A DNA stretch of 64,000 bases from Blastomyces gilchristii SLH14081 (lineage: Eukaryota; Ascomycota; Eurotiomycetes; Onygenales; Ajellomycetaceae): the NCBI RefSeq assembly GCF_000003855.2, contig NW_003101682.1, positions 7,638,141 through 7,702,140 of the forward strand. Reading direction: 5' to 3'. Both the position numbers and the translations under genes were made by a program. Shown piece after piece: positions 13,257-24,386 of the stretch; the first letter of the stretch is position 1, and each line of letters begins with the position of its first letter. Under the pieces are notes generated by a model. That model was not told the origin of the DNA, did no database searches, and saw only the letters and a list, made by a program, of their open reading frames with translations.

Positions 13257-13514
13257 TGTAAGAAATCCTGCTTCTTGCAGATTCTTTATCTCTATTTCTA
13301 TCTCTTATATAATTAATAGAGTTAGCAGCTCTTGACTACACACAACTATATAGACTGGAGTTCACAAATACTATTCATAACTCAGCTTGAATGCTATTAT
13401 ACATTTGATCTCTATATTTTATCTTTCTACTGTAAATACTTCTAGTAGTTAACAGTACATATCATACCAAGCTGCAAACACCTGAATAATCGCCTGCGAG
13501 CACTTATTCTTACA
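13257..13514 (+). repeat. 3' LTR of G2
   Basis: 258 bp, the same length as the 5' LTR. Its inner start is strongly mutated relative to the 5' LTR, whereas its outer end keeps CGCCTGCGAG where the 5' LTR has TATCTGTAAG. Confidence 0.93.
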
Positions 13515-13594
13515 ATTTCAGATATGCAAAATCAGAAAATTTCAGCTCAGAATATAAAAACTCTGTACAAATTGCAGTATTTTAACATCTTCTA
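13515..13594 (-). mobile_element. LINE D tail fragment, part 2
   Basis: Continuation of LINE D beyond G2, starting with the duplicated ATTTC. Similarity to LINE copies A and C stops at about 13594, where GC-normal sequence begins. This is the 5'-truncated edge of the fragment. Confidence 0.75.
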
Positions 13595-14275
13595 CCAAGC
13601 GCTCCACCACGAACTCGCTCAATTTTTCGAATAAGAACCCGCCGATAGATCCATCGAAAAGCCCTCGATCATACGAGCATTTTGACCCCATCGCTGACTG
13701 CATACCCGTGTGGTGGTGGAGTTATCCAGCCAAACATGAACCAGATGTTGGTTCGAAACTCCTGTGTGGGATTATCCCCTGTTCATCCCTATCACACCAC
13801 AACCCTGGGCCAATTTGTCATACAAATTGTAAGGTGAAGAGACCTAGCCATATGCACCAATCTTCTTGAGTTTGGAAGATCCCCAATCTGTGATTGTGGA
13901 GATATCTGAGAAGCAACTTCCATGAAAACCCTGTCTATCTTTGATGTTTCAAAACATCAACACCAAGTCCCACCCACGTACCGCCCTTCCCAATCTGGCC
14001 CACCTCCGGCAGAAAAATACAAAAAGATACCTTGGCAATATTATCAAGCACAGACACATCTGAACTGCATCCGCGAAAAACCCTCTCTGTCTTTGGTGTA
14101 CCAAGACATCAACACCAACTCCCACCCTTGTACCACTCCTTTCAATCTGGCCCATCCCTGGCAGAAAAATACAAAGAGATACCTTGGCAACTGTATTCAA
14201 TATATAATTGACGGACATGACAACTATAAAATCAGTATATCTCAAGATCTGACTGAGCCTTTGATTCCTGCATAG
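13595..14275 (-). repeat. Segment S, GC-normal copy
   Basis: A ~680-bp patch with balanced base composition and many GG, CC and CG dinucleotides, unlike everything around it. Its reverse complement aligns from end to end with the AT-converted sequence at 39041-39681, for example CTCAGTCAGATCTT, ATCTTTTTGTATTTTTCT and GAAACATCAAAGA. Open frames exist on both strands (about 90 codons on plus, 13596-13868), but none is clearly a gene. It may be a piece of a host gene or an intergenic duplicate. Function unknown. Confidence 0.7.
13925..14190. repeat. Imperfect ~152-bp direct duplication inside segment S
   Basis: Two copies about 152 bp apart share AAAACCCT, ACATCAACACCAA, CAATCTGGCCCA, GCAGAAAAATACAAA and GATACCTTGGCAA. 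The two copies fall in different reading frames of the overlapping 117-codon ORF (13922-14275), so that ORF is unlikely to be coding. The AT-converted copy of S at 39 kb contains only one unit. Confidence 0.8.
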
Positions 14276-15284
14276 TGAGATATATTAAATCTAGTTTTAA
14301 TATCTCAATATTCAATAGATTCTGCAAGAAATTGAGAACAGCAATACTAGACTTCTATTGAATTTGAGAATTAACTCTATATTAATATAATCATTGACAA
14401 AGTCTTCTATTTTGAGATAAAAATAACCAGTTTCTCTACATCCTGCTGATAATATTTATATTATTATATAGAAACAGACTTATATTCTCTATAATATCAA
14501 GACTCTGAAGAGAGAAAGTCTTGATAGAGAGTATATAGTAGTATATATCTTAGCAGTTTTGATCTCATTCTTCTGCAGCAGTTAATGCAAAAAACAAAGA
14601 TCTTAGAAATAGTTTTTTACTTCTCTTGAAAAAGTAAGGTGTTTTTCTCTGAGTTTTATACAATATTCTTACAAAAAATTAAAAACAGAGTTATTTTCTG
14701 TCATAATTTCATAATCTTTTAAGTAAGAATTACTTTTTCAGTGACTGAAGAGCTTTCATTAATACTTAATTCTTTTTTACACTCTTTATTAACTGATTTG
14801 AGTTGCACACTTGTTGTGTGAGAAGAATTGAATAATTTAGAATAAAATTAAATAGTTTTAATCAATTTCTCTGTAAAAAATTAATTTATTTTTTATCAGT
14901 TTTTCTCTCAAAAACTGTCATATCATCTAATTTATTATCAATTGATATCAAACTTGTCCTCACTGTATTTCAAGAAAGAGAATATAAAGATTTTATTGAT
15001 TTATCTTAAAATTTAATTTTATTTTATTAGATTCTCTTCAAAAATCTAATCTAGTTACTGAACTAGTGTGAAAAAAATCAGGTATTTTATACACAAAAGT
15101 CTTTTATTCTTCCTTTGAAACAGTCTGATCAACTTTTCAATTGAAAAGAGATTTAGAAATCTCTTAATTGAAACAGTCTGATCAACTTTTCAAAAGAGTT
15201 TAATAAATATCTCAATTGAAACAGTCTGATTAACTTTTCATTGAGTGAGAATAATGAGTTCAAAAATACACTCAGTTGATAAGT
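14276..15284. other. AT-rich spacer
   Basis: AT-rich and stop-rich. The first ~80 bp still align (inverted) with 39041-39100, next to the G1-b LTR; the rest has no match I could find in the window. No gene seen. A short tandem repeat lies at 15115-15240. Confidence 0.55.
15115..15240. repeat. Three-copy tandem repeat
   Basis: The unit TTGAAACAGTCTGATCAACT (then TTTCA) starts at 15115, 15168 and 15216, with 48-53 bp spacing; the third copy has GATTAACT. The spacers contain small palindromes. It lies about 45 bp upstream of LINE A. Confidence 0.8.
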
Positions 15285-15286
15285 CA

Positions 15287-17371
15287 AAGTTAATTCAGAC
15301 TTTGAAGATGTTAAAACTGTCACTTTCTCTAATAAAATGAGTTAACTGTTTTATATCTAAAAGAATTATACAACTCTTCTTTGATGGAATGAAACAAGAC
15401 AAGACTGAGATAAAAATAGGAGTACCACAGGGGTCTTCAATCTCACTCATTTTATTTGCAATATACACTGCATATCTATTCAAAAATAGAAATATGAGAA
15501 TAGTGTGATCTCTGAGTTATGTGGATGATATTGGTCTAGTCTACAGCTCAAAAACTATCAAAGAGAATTTGAAAGTAATTGAAGAAGCTGCAAAGGAAAT
15601 CTTTGTTAGAGCAGATATCAATCAAATTCAATTTAATATGGATAAAACTGAGTTAATTCATTTCTTTCCTAGATTCAATGAGAAAGAACTATCTCTAACT
15701 CTTTTAAATAGAGAGATTAAACCCAGTGTAAATGTCAAATGGTTAGGAGTATGATTAAACTCCAAGTTGAATTTTAAATATCACATTTAACAAAGAACTG
15801 TCAAGGCAGAAAGACTATTGAATAACATAATCAGACTATCAAATACAGAGAGGGGTCTATCCTTCCAGGCTATGAGACAGTTATATATAGCCTGTATTAC
15901 ATCAGTAGCTGATTATGAAGTTCAAGTTTGGTGGAATAATCAAGGGAATTTCACTGAACTCTTTCAAAGTCTGCAAAACAGAGCCTTGAGAAGAATTCTG
16001 AGAGCATTCAAATCATCTCCTATTAAAGCAATGAAAATTGAAGCTTCAATTCCTCCTCCTGCTATTAGATTTGAAAAGGCCTGTATGAACTATGCTCTGA
16101 GAGTTATAAAGATAAGCTTAAATCATATAATTAGAGAAAGAGTCTCTTCTTCATTTACACTGATTAACTCTGAAAATGAACTCAATTGAAATGGATTTCT
16201 TGATTGAAATGAAAATAATTCTTCAAAGAAAATGTCTTCACAACTGTACAGACTATGCTCACTGATTAAAAATAAATTTTCTTCTTTAAATGTTGAAAAA
16301 GTTGATTATGAGAAGATATCTCTCTGAAGAGAAAAGCTTGAATCTCTTATAGACTTGCAAAGAAGTGAACTATCTAAAGAGAAAGAATATGAACAGTATT
16401 TGAAGAGAATTTCTACAATCAATATAAAAGACTCTATTCTGATTTATTCAGATAACTTAAAAAACAAGAATTTGAATAGATTAGGCACAGACATTGCTTA
16501 TACTGAAGATAATATTAATTTTATCTCAGATTTCTGAAATTTAGACTGTGAATCTGAAGTCTTTAATGCTGAACTATTTACAATAGTAAAAGCTTTCAAA
16601 TGTATTGAAACAAAATCTTATAAAAGAGAAAATAGTTTGAAAGAGATATGAATATTCTCTGATAGTCAAGCTACTTTAAAAAGACTTAGAAATAGTTAGA
16701 TTTATAATAATCAAATGAATCTTGAACTGATCTTAAACTCTGTTTTGAAAATTCAAAAGAGAAGAACATCAAAGCTGATAATTTATCTGCACTGAGTTCC
16801 TGCTTATATGAATATTCATGACAATGAATTGACTGATTCAGCTGTAAAAAAGAGTTCAGAATTAAGCAGATCTATTCAAAAAATTGTGTCCTGATCTTTT
16901 ATAAAGAGAAAAATAAAAGAATCTTGTTTAGACAAGTGAAATGAAAGCTGGCAGAAACAAAAGAAGAGTATACATTATTCAAGATTTGAAATAAAACTCA
17001 AGTGAAAATCTTGTTCAATTAAATGTAAAAAGAAAATATTCTCATCTATACTACAGCTGAAACTAGAACATGGCTATTTCAAATCTTATATATAAAGATT
17101 TGATGATAGATTTGATTCAATAGAATGCTCATTCTGCAATGCAAATGAGAATTCTGAGTATATTATAATGCACTGTGCATTATACAATAGTCTCAGAGTC
17201 AGATTGAAAGAGAAGTATGATCTAAATCAATTAAATATGAGATTCTTATTCTCAACTGAGACAGGAATTCAATACTTAATAGACTTTCTATCAGAAACTC
17301 AAGCATCTATAAGAAAATGACTGAATTCAGAAATATCTGAATATGAAGAGGAGGAAATTGATCAGATATAG
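15287..17371 (+). pseudogene. LINE A ORF2 C-terminal part (RT, RNase H, zinc finger)
   Basis: A single reading frame can be followed from 15287 to the TAG at 17369-17371 without a frameshift. It contains the RT block GVPQGSS, an intact catalytic box YVDD at 15518-15529, and an RNase H domain with YSD, AELF and FSDSQA blocks (about 16440-16700). A terminal C-x2-C..H..C finger sits around 17130-17190 (CSFCNANENSEYIIMHC). It is interrupted by about sixteen stops: thirteen are TGA where a Trp fits, the others TAA or TAG at Gln positions. TGG is kept at four Trp codons (VKW, VWW, SWQ). The N-terminal RT and the endonuclease are absent. The enzyme would have copied LINE RNA at a nicked target; this copy cannot. 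Confidence 0.87.
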
Positions 17372-17662
17372 TCTGTTAAAATAGCTATATACTATCTTTT
17401 AATAATTTATTTTATTACAGTCTCTCTTTACTTTACTTTTTCCTTTCTATTCTTTTCTATCTATCTATTTAATGTGTCTATCTTTCAGACTGTGTTCTCT
17501 TTTCTTTTGTCATGATATTGTCAAATGATTTCAAATTATCAGAAGATGATAAAATACTGCAATTTGTAAACAGTTTTTGTATTCTGAGCTGGAATTTTCT
17601 GATTTTACATATCTGAAATTGGTGAATGTATAATAGTTAACTTTATAGATATAGGAAAAACT

Positions 17663-17683
17663 CTGAGAACTAAAAGTTCTCAG
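17663..17683 (+). other. LINE 3' UTR stem-loop
   Basis: Perfect hairpin: CTGAGAACT, loop AAA, AGTTCTCAG. The same hairpin is intact in LINE C (24075-24095) and LINE D (6193-6213), 55-75 bp from the (AAT)n tail. 3' hairpins are often what a LINE reverse transcriptase recognises, so a role in priming is plausible but inferred. Confidence 0.7.
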
Positions 17684-17748
17684 GTAGATGTCATAGTCTC
17701 TGACTGCATACATCTATAATTGAAGAATAATAATGATAATAATAACAC

Positions 17749-19332
17749 TTAGGTGATGTGGAAAAAGATGCTTTCTCAAATGCTATTTGTGACATTGAAA
17801 TTCTGAAGAGAAGAAAGAAAGAAGAAATAAAGAAATAACAAGTTCTTGAAATACAGAAACTTGAAAAAGTAAGCAAGATTCTTGAAAAGCAGTGTCTGAT
17901 TGAGATGAATGAAGAAGTTCTGTTAATTCTTCATGCTCAGGTTAGACAACTACAGGAGATGATCAAGTTCAAACTTGGAATTTCAAACACAGTTTCAAAA
18001 ACATTGAAAATTTCTAGTACAATCACTGACTCTTCATCTTGCTCTTCTTTCTTTTTTTGTACTTCCTCTTCTTCTTTAAATCAGAAGAAAACATATGCTC
18101 AAGCAGCTGAATCTGCTGTCTCTAAATCTGCTGTCTCAAAACCTGCTCAAAATCCTGAGAAAACTGAGAAGAATACTGCTCATACTTCTATTCATAGAAA
18201 AGTGAAGAAAAAAATGCAAAAAGAGAAAAACATTCAAATCTTCAGAAATAGAAGACTTATTGTCAAAGTCTCAAATCAGGATATCTTACAAAGAAACAAG
18301 CTAAACTCAAATCTCATTTTCAGAATCAGAAATGAAATTAATCAGTAGTTCTTTTCTCAGTTGATGACTGATATTGAAGTTTAAAAACCAGTTATAGCTT
18401 CAATTGAGCCATTCTTCTTTGAAAACTCTATCATTCTGACTACAATGCCTGAATTCAGTGCGGAATTCCTTATTCAGAATGAGAATCTCTGAAAATCAGT
18501 AGTAGAATCTTTGTTAAACACAATAATTCTATCTGAGAGAGATAAAAGATGTGATAAATTCATTCTTCATAATATATCAGTTGAAATTTTTGACTGTGAA
18601 GAAGAAATACTACTTCTCAAAAATGAATTAGAAGAATACAACTCTATTCAACTGAGAAGAGAGTTTGTATACCTAAATTCAATTGAGTTTAGACAAAGTA
18701 GAAGAAATGTCTCTGTTCTAGTATATATAAAAATACTTAAACAGTCAAAGATTTCTGAAGTAAGAGTAGCAGATTTGAAAATGAGAGTTCATGAATACAA
18801 AGACTCAAGAATGAATCTCAAAGCTTAAACACAGTGTTCAAACTGTCAAAGATATGAACACTTTACAATCTCTTATTTTAGACACTCAATATATGCATTC
18901 TGTGCCAGAGATCACAAAACTAGTGAGTATAAATGTGAAACATGCTTAAAAAGAGATGAAATATGTCAACACACTCTGCTTAAATACTCTAATTGTAAAG
19001 AAAAACATGCATCTAGCTCAAAAGAATGTATATTTGCTTCAAGAACTCAAAAGAACTAGAGAAAAGATAAAGCTCAAAGTCAATCTAGAACTGAAGAGAA
19101 TAGTCAAGTCAGTGAACTCACAACTGCAAGATCAAAAAGAATAAACTCTCAACTATCTAAATCTTCAAACTTGAATTCTTTAGCTAAATGTAAACAGAAT
19201 TTGAATTCTCAAACTTCTGTTAAGATTAGAGAATTAAGAAACAAGTCTGATAATAAACTAGATAGAATGTAAGCAGTTGAGATTCCTGCTTTTTAAAATA
19301 GTTATAATCTACTATCTGATGATAGTGATTAG
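17749..19332 (+). pseudogene. LINE B ORF1 (nucleic-acid-binding, zinc knuckles)
   Basis: One frame runs from about 17749 to a TAG at 19330-19332; the same TAG is present in LINE C, so it is probably the real end. The N-terminal part is a charged coiled-coil-like region, then a Ser-rich linker, a YAQAAE/KPAQNPEK segment and a conserved middle domain. Three zinc knuckles follow: CSNC..H (last Cys now Tyr, 18835-18880), CARDHKTSEYKC and a third of type [CY]SNCKEKH..C near 19000. Five or six in-frame stops are mutations, as LINE C still has CAG or CGA at two of them. ORF1 proteins of this kind coat the LINE RNA. The 5' limit is uncertain. Confidence 0.8.
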
Positions 19333-19439
19333 ATTTTACTCTATCTCTACTCTCTTTTAGTATGAATATACAATAAAAATAATAAAAAAAGTTTAAAAAC
19401 TCTTCAAAAATCATATTTATTCAAAACAATGTGAATAGA

Positions 19440-22400
19440 AACTCAAATTGTATTTATTCTTATCTTTAAATTATATTTCAATAAAAAGTTGATTTTATAC
19501 TTCTTCAGAAACTGAATTTTAATACTGAGTAAAAATACATCATTTCTCATTCAAGCTACTACTGCTTTCTATGTCAAAAGTCAGAGATTAAGTCAAGAGT
19601 TGTGATCTATGAAAGAAAGAGATCAAGATATCAATTTAATCTAAGATTTGATATCATATCTGACTCTGATATTCTAGTAAGTGATATTCTAGATAAAGAG
19701 AATGAGTTTAATACTATACAGCTCATAAATATCTATAATGAATAATTATTAAAGAAAAATATCAATATCTGAATAATTAATAGAGGATTTTTAAACATAA
19801 CTCTGTTAAAAAACTCTATAATTGTAGAAGATTTTAATGCACATCATCTCTGATAAAATTCAGAATGCAGAAGAGCAGTAAGAGTAAATAAACTAGTTAA
19901 ATATATCTTTAAGTATTTAATAGATTTAGTTAACAAGTTTGATTAATAAACATTCTTTAGAAAAGATATGAAACAGAAATCTATTATAGATCTAATCTTC
20001 ATGTTATAAAATCTAATTAAAAAAATACTTATAAACTGATTTATTAATTCAAATGAGACATCAGAATCAGATTATGAGATTATTCAATTTAATATTGAAC
20101 TGAGTAAAAAATAAATGAGTGAAAACTCTCTTCTCTCTAATCAGTATAACTTTGAAAAAGCTGATTGAAAAGTAGTGAAAGAAAGTATAAAACTGTTAAA
20201 ATCTGAAAAGAAGAGTGAGCTCTATTGAAATCTCAGTCAAGATATCTCAAATAAAATGCTTGAGAATAGAGTAAAGCTCATTATATCTATTATTCTAATA
20301 AGTATTAAAGATAATATTTCAAAGAAAAAGTCTTCTAAGTATTTTAAATCTTGATGAAATGAGAATATCATATCTAAAAGAAAATAATTGATCACTGCTA
20401 GAAGAGATTGAAAGAATGATACAATATCTGATAAAGAGTTCAAAGCTATCAGAAATGAATATTTTTCAAATATTAAAAGAGCTAAAACAGACTGCTGAAA
20501 CAAATTTCTTGAAGAAGTATAAGAAAAAGAAGTTTTTAAAGCTTTTAACTATACTAAAATAAGAAGTGTAGTAAAACTTTTAGCCTTAGAATATAAGTTT
20601 CAGAATGAAGTATATACAACAAATTCTTTTGAGAAAAAATGTCAAGATTTTATAAGAATTCTCATTTAAAACTCATCAGATTCAGATTAATAGAAAGAGA
20701 ATATATCACTTTATAACTATATTAATGAAAATGACTGAGAATGATCTGAACTTACATAAGACAAATTAGACTCAGCTATCTTCTCAAGTTCAATTAAAAC
20801 TGCTACAGAGCATGATTCAATTAATCACTTAATTATTCAAAATATATATCTCTACTTAAAGAATGAATATTTTGAGCTCTTTTTCAATCTCTTGAAAAAT
20901 GAGTATTATTCTGAATACTGAAGAGAAGTCACTAGAGTAATTCTTATAAAATTTAATAGAAAAGCTTCAATTTCTAAGCTATATAGAGTAATATCTCTAT
21001 TGAACTGTCTAGAAAAGATTTTAGAAAAGATAATAGCTACTAGACTATCTTTTATAAGCTCTATTAATAATTCTCTTCTATTTAGTGAATAAATGAGAGA
21101 TAGAAAATAATACTCTGTAATTAATACTGTTCTCTCAGTTGTTTATAATATTTAAATAGTAAAGTATGAAGATCTGATCTCATCTGCAGTTTTTATTGAT
21201 ATAAAAGATACATTTAATCATGTTTCAAAGACAAAGTTAATTCAGACTTTGAAGATGTTAAAACTGTCACTTTCTCTAATAGAATGAGTTAACTGTTTTA
21301 TATCTAAAAGAATCATACAACTTTTCTTTGATAAAATGAAATAAGACAAGACTAAGATAAAAATAGAAGTACTGTAAGAATCTTTAATCTCACTCATTTT
21401 ATTTGTAATATACACTGCATATCTATTCAAGAATAGAGATATGAAAATAATGAGATCTTCAAGTTATATGAATAATATTGATCTAGTCTACAGTTCAAAA
21501 ACAATCAAAGAGAATTTAGAAGTGATTGAAAAAGCAGTACAGAAAATCTTTGTTAGAGCAGATATCAATCAAATTCAATTTAATATGAATAAAACTGAGT
21601 TAATTTATTGTTTTTCTAGATTCAATAAGAAAAAACTATATCTAACTCTTTTAAAAAAAGAGATTAAACTCAGTTTGAATGTTAAATGATTAGAAGTATG
21701 ATTAAACTTTAAGTTAAATTTTAAATATCATATTCAACAAAGAACTATCAAGACAGAAAGACTATTAAATAGTATAATCAGACTATTAAATACAGAGAGA
21801 GATCTATTCTTCCAGACTATAAAACAGTTATATATAGCCTATATTATCTCAGTAGCTGATTATGAAGTTCAAGTTTAATAAAATAATCAACAAAATTTCA
21901 CTGAACTCTTTCAAAGTCTGTAAAACAGAGCTTTGAGAAGAATTCTGAATGTATTCAAATCATCTTCTATTAAAGTAATGAAAATTGAAGCTTCAATTCT
22001 TTCTTCTGCTATTAAATTTGAAAGAACCTGTATGAACTATACTCTGAGAGTTATAAAGATGAGCTTAAATCATATAATCAGAGAAAGAGTCTCTTCTTCA
22101 TTTTTATCAATTAACTCAGAAAATGAACTGAATTGAAATAGATTTCTTGATTGAAATGAAAATAATTCTTCAAAGAAAATACTCTCTCAACTATACAGAC
22201 TATACTCACGGATTAGAAATCAATTTTGAGTATTGAATATTGAAAAAGTTGATCATGAGAAGATATCTCTCTGAAGAGAAAAGCTTGAATCTCTCATAGA
22301 CTTGCAAATAAGTGAACTATCTAAAGAGAGAGAATATGAACAGTATTTAAAGAGAATCTCTATAATCAATATAAAAGACTCTATTCTGATTTACTCAGAT

Positions 22401-23831
22401 GACTCAAAAAATGAGAATTTAAATAGATTAGACACAGGCATTGCTTATACTGAAGATAATATCAAGTTTATCTCAGATTTCTGAAATTTAAACTGTGAAT
22501 CTGAAGTCTTTGATACTGAACTATTTGTAATTAGACTGACCGTGTGACCGTGTCTGAGACCAGGACCAGATTTTTTGATAGTTTCATTATCAATTTGACT
22601 TATCTCATTACACGGTTTTAACATTAGATAGTTGTTTCATACTGTCTCAGTGAGACTTACTGTCTACTCTTATCACATTTTTCAACTGAGATCATGATTT
22701 CCACTTCTCAATTTAAATTATTTTTATTGCTTTAAATGATTTTCAATCTCATTTAAGCATTATCAAAAGGCGTTACTTTTTAAAAAATTAAAAATAGTCT
22801 AAAAAAACCTTAAAATGTCTAAAAATAGTAACTTTATGCCAAGAATGAGACTAAATGAGATCAAATGAGATCACTTTCTCTTTTTTTTCAAGTCATGGTT
22901 TCATTTTAAGATCTGATATATAGTCACTTTGCATGTTTTTTTAATGACTAGTTTCAGCGGGATTCACGCCAAGAAATGTATGAGATCAGATCAAATAAGA
23001 TTAAACATGAAATTCATGATCTCAGCAGCCAGTCTATTTGTAATAGTGAAAGCTTTCAAACTCATTGAAATAAAATCTCATAAAAGAGAAAATAGTTTGA
23101 AAGAGATATGAATATTCTCTGATAGTGAAGCTGCTTTAAAAAGACTTAGAAATAGTCAGATTCATAATAATCAAATGAATCTTGAACTGATTTTAAACTC
23201 TGTTTTAAAAATTCAAAAGAGAAGAATATTAAAACTGATAATTCATCTGCACTAAGTTTCTACTCATATGAATATTCATGACAATGAATTGACTGATTCA
23301 GCTGTAAAAAAGAGTTCAGAATTAAGCAGATCTATTCAAAAAATAGTGTTCTGATCTTTTATAAAGAGAAAGATAAAAGAATCTTATTTAGACAAGTGAA
23401 ATAAAAGCTGGTAGAAACAAAAGAAGAGTATACATTATTCAAGATTTGAAATAAAACTCAAGTGAAAATCTTATTCAATTAAATGTAAAAAGAAAATATT
23501 CTCATCTATAATTTAGCTGAAACTAGAACATGGTTATTTCAAATCTTATATACAAGGATTTGATGATAGATTTGATTTAATAGAATGCTCATTCTGCAAT
23601 GCAAATGAAAATTCTGAGTATATTGTAATACACTGTGCATTATACAATAGTCTCAGAGTCAGATTGAAAGAGATGTATGCTCTAAATCAATTAAATATGA
23701 GATTCTTATTCTCAACTGAGACAGGAATTAAATACTTAATAGACTTTCTATCAGAAACTCAAGCATCTATAAGAAAATGACTGAATTCAGAAATATCTGA
23801 ATATGAAGAGAAGGAAATTGATCAGATATAG
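19440..23831 (+). pseudogene. LINE B ORF2 (endonuclease, RT, RNase H, zinc finger)
   Basis: The endonuclease-like region (about 19440-20170) keeps NTIQLINIYNE and VEDFNAHH, both typical of AP-type LINE endonucleases. RT follows (about 20740-21900) with its catalytic box changed from YVDD to YMNN at 21465-21476. RNase H starts near 22390 with IYSDDSK and is split at 22531 by MITE 2; it resumes at 23037 and ends with the C-terminal finger and the TAG at 23829-23831. Many stops are at Trp or Gln positions, and the WW pair that is TGG TGG in LINE A is TAA TAA here. Non-functional. Confidence 0.82.
22532..23036 (+). mobile_element. hAT-like MITE copy 2
   Basis: 505 bp, TAGACTG..CAGTCTA ends, flanked by a perfect 8-bp duplication TTTGTAAT (22524-22531 and 23037-23044). 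It interrupts the RNase H domain of LINE B; LINE A shows the empty site (GAACTATTTACAATAG, near 16575). The ends keep CG-containing GACCGTGTGACCGTGTC. Confidence 0.93.
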
Positions 23832-24386
23832 TCTGTTAAAATAGCTATATACTATCTTTTAATAATTTGTTTTGTTACAGTCTCTCTTTACTTTACTTTT
23901 TCTTTTCTATTCTTTTCTGTTCACTTATTTAATGTGTCTATCTTTAAGACTTTATTCTCTTTTCCTTTGTCATGATATTTTCAAATGATTTCAAAGCATC
24001 AGAAGATGTTAATTATTATTATTATTATTATTCTTCAATTATAGATGTGTGCAGCCAGAGACTATGACATCTATCTGAGAACTTTTAGTTCTCAGGGTTT
24101 TTCCTATATCTATAAAGTTAACTATTATACATTCATCAATTTCACATATGCAAAATCAGAAAATTCCAGCTCAGAATACAAAAACTGTTTACAATTTGCA
24201 GTATTTTATCATCTTCTGATACTTTGAAATCATTTGACAATATCATGACAAAAGAAAAGAGAACACAGTCTTAAAGATAGACATATTAAATAGATAGATA
24301 GAAAAGAATAGAAAGAAAAAAGTAAAGTAAAGAGAGACTGTAATAAAACAAATTATCAAAAGATAGTATATAGCTATTTTAACAGA

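Larger units (their letters stand above)
6262..13514 (+). mobile_element. G2: complete Ty3/gypsy LTR retrotransposon
   Basis: Two 258-bp LTRs (6262-6519 and 13257-13514) begin TGTAAGAA and end TTCTTACA, an 8-bp perfect inverted repeat. The 5-bp target duplication ATTTC flanks the element exactly (6257-6261 and 13515-13519), and joining the flanks restores an uninterrupted LINE tail. The internal region carries gag with a zinc knuckle, reverse transcriptase, RNase H, integrase and a chromodomain-like segment, in plus orientation. Frames are destroyed by many stops and the RT active site reads YLNN, so the copy is dead. Confidence 0.93.
15285..17746 (+). mobile_element. LINE A: 5'-truncated non-LTR retrotransposon
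   Basis: Begins inside the reverse transcriptase at about 15285 (compare LINE B from 21235) and runs through RNase H, a C-terminal zinc finger, a 3' UTR with a stem-loop at 17663-17683 and an (AAT)n-type tail at about 17727-17746. The domain order, with ORF1 zinc knuckles in the longer copies, resembles fungal Tad/I-type LINEs (inference). It is the least decayed of the LINE copies. Confidence 0.88.
17747..24012 (+). mobile_element. LINE B: long non-LTR retrotransposon, 3' end lost
   Basis: The longest LINE copy in the plus orientation. ORF1 with zinc knuckles is followed by ORF2 with an AP-endonuclease-like region, RT, RNase H and zinc finger. It starts immediately after the AAT tail of LINE A, already inside ORF1, so a little of the 5' end may be missing. 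Its last ~220 bp (hairpin and tail) are absent, and the (ATT)n of LINE C follows directly. MITE 2 interrupts the RNase H region. More strongly mutated than LINE A. Confidence 0.87.

Noticed and set aside
13725..13790. tRNA-like GGTTCGAAACTCC motif
   Set aside because: The bases around TTCGAAA do not pair as a T stem and no acceptor or anticodon stem fits on either strand.
13922..14275. 117-codon ORF in segment S
   Set aside because: It spans the two out-of-phase units of a direct duplication, which encode different peptides in the same frame, so coding is unlikely.
15287..17371. TGA read as Trp (alternative genetic code)
   Set aside because: The intact deacetylase gene uses TGG for Trp and has no internal TGA; LINE A itself keeps four TGG codons and also has TAA and TAG stops. 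Mutation explains the TGA codons.
24001..24032. ATT repeats as an independent microsatellite
   Set aside because: They are the AAT tail of LINE C read from the other strand; LINE A and LINE D have the same tail.
24045..24227. 60-codon frames MCAARDYDIYL.. and MYAVRDYDIYL.. (also 17713-17531)
   Set aside because: They lie antisense to the LINE 3' UTR, downstream of the ORF2 stop, and their similarity is explained by the copies being the same LINE end.
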